Positions 56,390 through 64,000 of a stretch of 64,000 nt of DNA are shown here, piece by piece (within the stretch, counting starts at the first letter, position 1; each line of letters begins with the position of its first letter). The DNA is from Hyposmocoma kahamanoa. Lineage: Eukaryota; Arthropoda; Insecta; Lepidoptera; Cosmopterigidae. Location of the stretch: assembly GCF_003589595.1 (NCBI RefSeq), contig NW_020654810.1:15760275-15824274 (forward strand), in the 5' to 3' direction. A model generated the notes under the pieces. That model had not been told where the DNA came from, did no database searches, and worked only from the letters and a program-made list of their open reading frames with translations. Position numbers and translations under genes: made by a program.

Positions 56390-57045
56390 CAAAATTCAAA
56401 TTCAAAATAATCTTTATTTCATAGGTAAGCATTATTACACTTGAAATCGTCACAATGGTTAAACTCTACCGCTCATTCGTAAGGCAGATTCCCCTGAGAA
56501 GAATGAGCAATAAACTCTAGGGGTTGGTCTTTGTAAATAACATTTACAATATTTTTATTTAATTTGAAACATCAGAGATCGAGACTACCTCCATGAGCTA
56601 AACGGGTTACTACCACGGATTTTTGTTATCCAAGTACGCAGAACTTGTATAATAACCTTTAGTATAAAGTTTTTGTTTCACTATAGTTTTAAACCTCGTG
56701 AAAGGCTAATTTTGCATATCAACCAGAATCTTATTATAGAAGCATATACGTTGCCCCTTAAATGATTTTTTGACTTTGTGAAGACGACTATCAAGAAAAG
56801 CTAGTTTATTTCTATTCCTCGTATTAATGTTATGTCTGTCATTATTTTTCATAAAGAAATTATTATTCCTTTTAACATAAATTACATTTTCATAAATGTA
56901 CTGTGAGGCTAGTGTAAGAATGTTAATTTCCTTAAACTTATCTCTCAAAGATACTTTGGGGCCCAGATTGTAAATTGCCCTAACTGCACGTTTTTGCAGG
57001 ACAAAGATTCTATTGATATCGGCGGCATTACCCCAAAGCAAAATG
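56390..57045 (-). pseudogene. LINE (Jockey-like) C-terminus and 3' UTR
   Basis: The open part 56706-57041 reads LWGNAADINRIFVLQKRAVR, AIYNLGPKVSLRDKFKEINI, LTLASQYIYENVIYVKRNN and GQRICFYNKI. This is the region after the catalytic domain of Jockey-like reverse transcriptases. The 3' UTR follows to 56390, where TTCAAATTCAAAATTCAAAT repeats form the tail. 5'-truncated and without the catalytic domain. Confidence 0.8.
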
Positions 57046-58714
57046 CCGAAATTTTAAAATTTTATAAATGAGCATAACCTTTTGTTTGTGTTTTCTTTTT
57101 ATAAAATGTGATTTGTTTGTGTGAAGTTGTTTGTGTGTGCAATAAACTATTAAATAAATTAATAAATTATCATATCCGATTATGTCATATATAAGAAAAT
57201 AAAATACTTTTTCGCAAATGACCGTTAGCCAGTGGAACATAAGCCTTTCCAATAGAATGTCATCATTCCGTTTGATTGAATGGCACTTGAAACGTTCAAT
57301 TGCACCTACGGGGATTAGATACCTAGAATCTAGGACATATATATACCTATAATAATTTGAAGGAAACGAATAAAAAAGTACTGGCCTCGTTTTTCTGTGA
57401 TTGCTAGAAGTGAAAACGAAGTCACATTATTTACAACGGCCACATTGTTATGTGACTGCGATGATATGACATTTTCACTACGATATAAAACGTTATGTCT
57501 ATGAAATCGTGGGATTATGAGATAAAAAAAAGTTACTATCAAAAAAGAAACTAAAATTACATTCTGACATCGAGAATGTAAAGTGTAGTAAACAATGTAA
57601 GTGCTGAATCTTTATGTGCGTGTTTTCGAAGAACAATAGATAACCACAAAGGTATTGCTCGTTGTGGTCACAGGATGCCGAACATAGTTAACATACCTAC
57701 CTAAAAGTATACATACTTCTGCAGATAACTTGCACACATGACATATCTACAATCGTACATATCTACCCACTGTTCAGAGAAAACCATGAAATGTGCACAC
57801 GTTTTGGTTTAAAAAAAAACATTATTTTGTGATTAACTTCCAATAATCACTAGGTGTTTATTGCTATACGTAAATAAGCGCGTAACAGAATGGAAACAAA
57901 CTTTTGGAAAACATAGTATAATGAATATTATGTAAATTTTATGATGTAGGAAACCAGATACGAACCGGAGAATTCTCACGCAGTTTCGGGAATTCCCGCA
58001 GCTATCATGTCTTATCCAAGTAGTTTGTACAAGTAGTTTTGTTACAAAAATTCATATAAAATTTAGTTAGAAAATACAATTTAGTTCCGCGGCAATGTAT
58101 TACATTAAAACAAACAAATTCCCGGGCATGACTAATTAGAACCCAATAACGCTATGCAAGTCACATTGTATATTGATTTTGAAGCTGTAAAATTTATTTA
58201 CAACTAAACTAAACATTTACAAGATTCTGGTATTACATACTGTGTGGTCAACAAATTTAAACGAGATTAAACAAAACTGGACATTATTAAGCCGTATAGC
58301 CAAACTGGTTGATAACTGTTCCATGAAGCGGTGAAATAAATATTCATGATATAAAAATCTACACTTACTAATTTGCGAAATATACGCGTGCCGAAGATGC
58401 CAAAGACCTTTCTTGCAAAATAAACTGTTATTTATCTTTACGACTTCCTAACATCGATAAAACTGACAAACATAGTGATCTACTGCTTATTTGAAATTAG
58501 CTACTGCTATCCGATTTACTAAATATTTCCACGCAATGGAGTTGGATCATTGGCTACATGCCTCACAAATAATAGAAATGAATTTTATAAACCACGAGAT
58601 TCTATTCTTGTAAAATCTATTATGGAAAGGTACTACATACATATTGTACTCTTAGTATAAAGCCTTATATAGTATAAAGTACTTTTACCAAATGAAAATC
58701 ATATAATTATAACG
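57046..58714. other. Non-coding, nothing recognised
   Basis: AT-rich. A minus-strand open stretch at 57028-57252 overlaps the LINE boundary but is not coding-like. Confidence 0.45.
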
Positions 58715-58995
58715 TTTTTATAAAAAAAACTGTGGTCTTTTTGCCAAGCTTTATTGAAATCGGTTACCAAAATGTGCACCGGACCGGAAACCGGACTCAT
58801 CCCCTAGTTTGTCACCCTTAGAAGTAGAATATTTTCTTCAAGTTTAAATGGGACCAATACTCAGGTATCCTCTTTAAAAAAAAAGAATTTTCAAAATCAG
58901 TTCACAAATTGATCACAGAGTTATTGCGTAACATACACACAAAAACAAATACAGTCGAATTGGGAACCTCCTCCTTTTTCAAAGTCGTTTAAATA
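58715..58995 (-). repeat. Dispersed repeat, family C
   Basis: On the plus strand: TTGCCAAGCTTTATTGAAAT, CACCCTTAGAAGTAGAATAT and GTCGAATTGGGAACCTCCTC. Confidence 0.75.
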
Positions 58996-59182
58996 TAATA
59001 CGAACTATATGAAACACATGAAACAATGAAATTTTGTAACCTTCTTTTTTAAGCGTAATAAAGTTACTGACCAATCTTGTGTGAAACCTGAAACCTCTGA
59101 AAAGCTGCCATTTTGCAGATGTGGCATTGTTATAAATAGGGTGAAATATATCTACTCTCTTTTTTTATGTAAAGGTTCAAGT

Positions 59183-59480
59183 GTTTTTTTTTATAATATC
59201 TAGTGACGGGACGAACAAGTCCTGCGCCTGATGGTAAACTATACGCCTGTCCATAACAGTTGCAGTGCCACTCAGAGCTTTAAATTGCAAAGATCTGAGG
59301 AGCACTGACACTGGACCCTGAGACATAAGCTGACAAGTCCCAAGTGCCTGTAATTTCTCTAGCACTCTTATCCTTCAAAATCGGAATACAGTAATGCTGA
59401 CATTACTGCTTGGCGGCAGAAATAGGTAAGGTGGCAGTACTACGCTGGATAAACTCTTTCACAAGGAGCTCTACTGCTAC
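59183..59480 (-). repeat. Family B retroposon
   Basis: Complete minus-strand copy; T run at 59184-59192 is the tail and AAGGAGCTCTACTGCTACTG the 5' end. Confidence 0.83.
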
Positions 59481-62400
59481 TGAACTAAGTTAGTAGATGT
59501 TGTCTGGGGGTAAAAAGGCTAACTAACGAACAAAAATACGTTTAAAGGATAAACATTTTCAGTCAACTACTCATTTAGTTCTTCATTTCTATGACACTTA
59601 TGGTACACGTCCGTACCGCCAGTAGCAATGTCAAAATCACCAGATTTCAGTCCCTCGCATAGACGTCAGGCGTATAAGAATTGTCCGAAGTGCCCACCGC
59701 GATATTACCTGTATATACATTTAGATAAAAACAGACAACATCCATAGATATAGGTTCCTATATCTATGACAACACCTACCTATTCATTTGCCACTTAAAA
59801 TCTATTTATATTTAGGTTTATGAGTAACAAAAGGTTTATGTTGCATGAAGTATCTACTTACCCGGATACTTGTACCATTAGTTATTTTATTGTAGGGAAC
59901 ATAAGGTCCTTTTATATCTCGCAAGTCGTGTTTCATACATTTTGCCCCAGGGAAGTTGATATTTTTTTAGTGATGGTCCTATAGTGTTCATGTACTGAAC
60001 TTGCACCTAAAATACAATTAGGCAATTTTGTAGGACTGCATATAGTTAAATTACAGCTAAAATTTGACATAAATACTTAACATTATTTTACACTACATTA
60101 TTAACTTATATTGATCTACATTACAAAGCTGTTATTTTACATGAATAAGATCTACATTTAGTTCAAGATGATTAAAGAGATGTTGTATGCAAAAAAAGAG
60201 AAATAAATAAAATGAAAGATGGAAACAATTCTATTGCTCTATCGCTGTCTTTATTATCACATACGTACATATTAACCCTAACAGAAACTTTAATAGGTAT
60301 ACTGTAGATCGAAATAATAAAAAGCGAAGGCGTTGGTCGTATTTCGTCGCGCTGTTGATATTTACCAGGAATCATTATACGTAATCAAGTTGTCGTTGCT
60401 ATTAAAATGCAAGCGTTACAGCGGCTATCTCCATAAACTGTGTATTGTTTGCCAATTAAGACCCGTTCCTGGCGTACGCGCAGACATCTTTCAATCACTA
60501 ACGTGCAAATTTAAACCCTATACATCAAATCTTAGAGTTTAACGAAGAGTGCTTTATTATACTGAACTCCGGAAGCCAATGCGTGCGAACTTTTCAAGCT
60601 TTTGTTATGATTATGAGCTTTAACAATCGTGTCCCGGAATAGTTATATAGGCGATGTCTAGGTATTGAATGGTAAAGAAACGGATTGGTATTCATTGTAT
60701 TGATTGATATTTGTAGATAGAAATGATGAGGAAGAGATGTAAAAAGAGTGACATGTGTAAAAATTAATAGACTGTCTGGGAAATCCTAAGGCAGCTACCT
60801 TGCCCAACGCATTAGCATACCAATGCAAAGGGGGAACGCTGCCAGCATCTTGGGCACCTTGCCGCGGGGACCCAATTGTATTCATATAATTTAAAAATCC
60901 TAGTTTTACTTTCTAGTAGTTAAGCTCTTATTGTCTTTTTTACCGTACCTGTATATAAAACAATTGTATTATGCTAGACATAAACATGTTCCTTTGGCAT
61001 CTCCACGTCTTTGTAAATATCTTCTATATACATTGACCTGTGTCTATATATAAATCATTTGTATTTTTATAAAAGAGTGACTAATTGAATCATATTCTGC
61101 CGTTGTTATCATAAATAACGTAATCAACATTTTTAGCGAAAATACGTTATTAACCATCATCGAAACGAGATCCACAACCCCCTAAAAACAGTTTTTTATA
61201 TCTTATTTAGTTCAAATTTTGCCGTTGAGCGTAACGTTTAAAAAAAAGAATTAGGTGACAGTATCTTAAAAGTTATCAAAACGCACATGCGTTCGCCTTT
61301 TCCATTTGCCTTGTCATGAAGACAAGGCAAATGGAAATGCGTTCTTTATGACAATACTGCCCGTATTTAAAATCTTATTTTTGCTTTCTACAATAATAAT
61401 AGTGTGGAGCAAGTGTGCCCAGACAGATTACGCCTATGCGTTTGCTTGGCTCCTATTTTGCTATGGGGCCACATTACTGACGCCCAAAGATCTTTTCATT
61501 ATACAAAAAAGTGTATTCGCATAATCTATAACATCCGACCCAGAAATAGCTGTAAACCAATTTTTATAAAGTAACATATGCTCGCACTTCCTTGTATATA
61601 TTTAATGGAAACAATAAATGTTGTAAGGTAATAAGTGATAAGTGGTGTAATAATAATATTAATAATTTTGAATTAGTGAAAAGTGATCGCCGAAATACAA
61701 ATTTAGCCTTACCAACACCCTGTATCGAAATAGCGCAGTAAAAATCAATAACAAATTTATCTGACACACTAAAAAGAATAAAAAGAAGCTCCACATTTTG
61801 TAATAAACCCAAATTATTACTAAATCAAAAATGCTCTTACTCACTTAATGAATATTTTGAAGATAACTCTCTTAAATAATATTGTTTACCTTATGTAACT
61901 ATGAAGTTGTATTCAAATTGTGCTTTTAAATTTTAATTTTAGCTTATAAGACTTATCATTTGTTATACCCTTACTGGGTGCATGTAACATTTTAAATGTA
62001 ACGTGTCTACCAACGCAAATGAATAAATAAATAAATAAAAATAATAATTGACTATTTTTCTTTAGACAAAACTTAAACATTGATAGTTTTAGAACAATTA
62101 TTACGTACTTATTATATTCATATTTACTTCCCGTAAAAAAAATAGGAAAATTAGTCCAAAATTTGTAGCTCCATACCACTTGTTCAAAATTCATTACTAA
62201 TTGTACTTCGAAGAATACGTGAGGCAAGTCAGAAAATGAGATTTATTCAGACATTAAGAGTATCGCTCAATAGTATTTACGATTAGCTTACGAAATGAGC
62301 TGGAGATTCCATGAACCAAGAGATTATGTTTGAGTGACGTTAAAATTGCGTCATTTTGTAGACGAGCAATATAAAGCATATCTAGAATGAGGTGAATGCC

Positions 62401-62550
62401 CTGAAATACGTGGTATTGTCTGTCTAAGTCATATCTAAACGATGCACAAATATTTACAAATACTCATATCACTTGCAGTACTTTAGACTTTATGAAGCGT
62501 ATTATACATATGTATATATTGACAGATATCCTGACGTTCACCATAATATG
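59481..62550. other. Non-coding; small patches only
   Basis: A 12-base perfect hairpin (CATAGATATAGG) at 59743-59768. A GC-richer patch at 60775-60890 (on minus: TTGGGTCCCCGCGGCAAGGT and CCCTTTGCATTGGTATGC) reads like a LINE scrap. No gene is supported. Confidence 0.4.
61287..61344. repeat. 17-base palindrome inside 8-base direct repeats
   Basis: TTTCCATTTGCCTTGTC (61299-61315) and its exact complement (61321-61337) are framed by ATGCGTTC at 61287-61294 and 61337-61344. Confidence 0.85.
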
Positions 62551-62721
62551 TCAAAATTGATTAATTTTCGGATCTGTTTCTGAACATGAGAAAGTAAAAT
62601 AAAGCGAATTGGTTTGTTGATTCGACGGTTTCCTCTGAGCATTGTCAAACTGACTTTTTAGTAGCGCGGTTAGTCCCCAGGCGGCAATAATATATCGAAG
62701 ATGGATGTGTTTAACACCTAC

Positions 62722-62895
62722 CTGTTGCACTGGGCAACTACTGATACACACCATAGTTGCGTATGAGCATCTTGCTACTTCCCATGCGTGAGTGAACTTA
62801 TGTGACGTGTCAATGACCGCCCACGCGCCCTCGCTCCGGCAACATTGAGCTACGAGCCGTAATTGAGACCTGTCATTGAGTTCAGACTTGTCCAC
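62722..62895 (-). other. Possible 5' exon or promoter region of unknown gene
   Basis: A GC-richer, non-repetitive stretch. On the minus strand ATCAGTAGTTGCCC resembles an arthropod initiator (TCAGT), and GTGCAACAG is followed by GTAGGT, a fair donor, at 62716-62721. A frame through it ends in phase 0, the phase exon 40245-40389 needs, but there is no clear signal peptide and the link over 22 kb is speculation. Confidence 0.15.
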
Positions 62896-63419
62896 ATATC
62901 CTCAGGTCAAGGTCAGGTTGGACAAGAAAAATGCATTTCTCGAAGCAAATATTATCATTATGACTATGGGTCATACATATTTATGTCGGATGTTATAATC
63001 TAGAAGAAGTAACTGTATGTTGAATGAAATACATGTAGTAGGATAGATTTCAAATGGTTTAACGATGCAGATATATAGTAAAAACCTCGTATGTTTGGAG
63101 GTTGGCAATCTTCTCTGATGCCTTTTCCTCTTTCAATGACGAGACTGATACCAAGCTACCTAACAAGCGGTGGTATTGTAAACGTCATGTATATAAGTCT
63201 GATCAATAATAAATGTGAATGAGATTTGGATTCTAATTAATCAAGTTAACACAAAATTAATTTCATTCTTAGGAAATAACGGTCAAAAAGCTTCTCACAT
63301 TATTATGTTTAATATTAATATTAGCACATGAGGAACCGCAGTGTGGCCATTGTGATTACAACTCGGAGCTAAAGCCAACATTATTAAAGAACTGAATGAT
63401 TTTCCTTTTAATCTCCCGT

Positions 63420-63475
63420 GCAGTCAGTTGCGGATTTGCCCAGTAGGCCCGGGTCTAGGGCGGCAGATTTTAGGG
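63420..63475 (+). mobile_element. hAT-like terminal sequence fragment
   Basis: CAGTTGCGGATTTGCCCAGT followed by AGGCCCGGGTCTAGGGCGGC resembles the 5' end of a widespread hAT group (CAGTGGCGGATTTACC-type). No opposite end was found, so this is a remnant. Confidence 0.4.
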
Positions 63476-63782
63476 GTGGCCAATCGTGACAAAAAATTCA
63501 CTGATGATAACTAGAAATAAATCAAAGTACCTAAATATTCTAAAGGCTCACGCACATTATGGTGGGCCACACTGCACCGCATCGTATAACATTTTATGTA
63601 TAAAATATAGACATGTAACATATGTATATCTATAATGTAATGTATAATCACTGAATGAATTAACCGATAGTTGTATGTAATGTTTTATTTATATCTGAAA
63701 CCTCCGAAAATATTAAAAACTTGCAGCTATTATAGTTAATTAAATTTCTGAATCGATTTCGATAAAAATTGGCAATAAAGTA

Positions 63783-64000
63783 AATTCGAGTTCTTAGGTT
63801 TTCGCGATTGTTACACATAGGAAATGAAACTATTTTTCCAGATTTAAATCGCGTATATTTGTTTTTTCAAACAAACCGACGTTTCGGGCCCTTTACAGGT
63901 CCCTTGGACACGCTTGACCATGGGACCTGTAAAGGGCCCGAAACGTTTGTTTGAAAAAACAAATATACGCGATTTAAATTCGGAAAAATAGTTTCATTTC
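63783..64000. repeat. Two PLE terminal repeats in head-to-head inversion
   Basis: Left arm 63821-63903 and right arm 63922-64000 are inverted copies of the block seen at 560-680, meeting around an 18-base centre (TTGGACACGCTTGACCAT). The innermost 20 bases (GGGACCTGTAAAGGGCCCG) pair perfectly; a four-base indel lies further out. The right arm continues past the window edge. Confidence 0.85.

Noticed and set aside
62551..62895. 114-codon minus-strand open stretch as a protein-coding gene
   Set aside because: No domain, no signal peptide and no repeat of the pattern; only retained as a weak candidate 5' exon or promoter area.
1..64000. CRISPR array, operon, prophage or bacterial mobile element
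   Set aside because: There are no regularly spaced direct repeats; introns, SINEs and LINEs indicate an animal nuclear genome.

Overview
The window looks like an AT-rich, intron-dominated stretch of an insect genome, most likely a moth or butterfly. This is inferred from the repeat content: several tRNA-derived SINE families, R1-like and RTE-like LINE ends, mariner elements, Penelope-like remnants and dispersed poly(A)- or (TTA)n-tailed retroposons of lepidopteran type. No database search was possible, so family names rest on recognised protein motifs and element architecture.

One host gene is visible, on the minus strand, as eight exons between about 40.4 kb and 5.6 kb: 40245-40389, 25332-25463, 19954-20565, 19656-19801, 16982-17081, 14617-14764, 13843-13968 and 5604-5728. 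In order they encode three EB-type cysteine-rich modules, a Ser/Thr/Asn-rich linker, a fourth EB module and four LDL-receptor class A repeats. Splice phases fit end to end (0-1, 1-1, 1-1, 1-0, 0-1, 1-2, 2-2, 2-1), which is strong internal support for a single secreted or membrane-anchored extracellular protein. The signal-peptide exon and the 3' end were not found. The introns (0.6 to 14.8 kb) are filled with transposons.

Layout: 0-0.7 kb Penelope-like element tail; 2.6-3.7 kb an unexplained cluster of an 11-base motif; 4.4-5.0 kb LINE end; 5.3-9 kb SINEs; 11-13.2 kb three unrelated LINE 3' ends and an assembly gap inside a G run; 15.0-16.3 kb a decayed mariner; 18.5-19.5 kb LINE; 30.3-31.0 kb a non-autonomous hAT element with 8-bp target duplication; 32.9-34.2 kb LINE plus SINE; 42.4-45.0 kb a nested stack in which one LINE carries a TA-flanked MITE, a complete 1,278-bp mariner with an intact 339-residue transposase, and a SINE with apparent 3' transduction; 46.6-50.7 kb a LINE with a triplicated 3' tail and a dense set of MITEs and foldbacks; 51-60 kb scattered SINE-like copies; 63.8-64 kb an inverted pair of Penelope-like repeats.

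The most notable items are the intact mariner, the SINE whose 300-bp downstream flank duplicates the 34-kb locus, the second flank-sharing pair (31.3/36.8 kb), the possible short/long isoform switch in the EB/LDLa gene, and the unexplained motif cluster at 2.7-3.65 kb.
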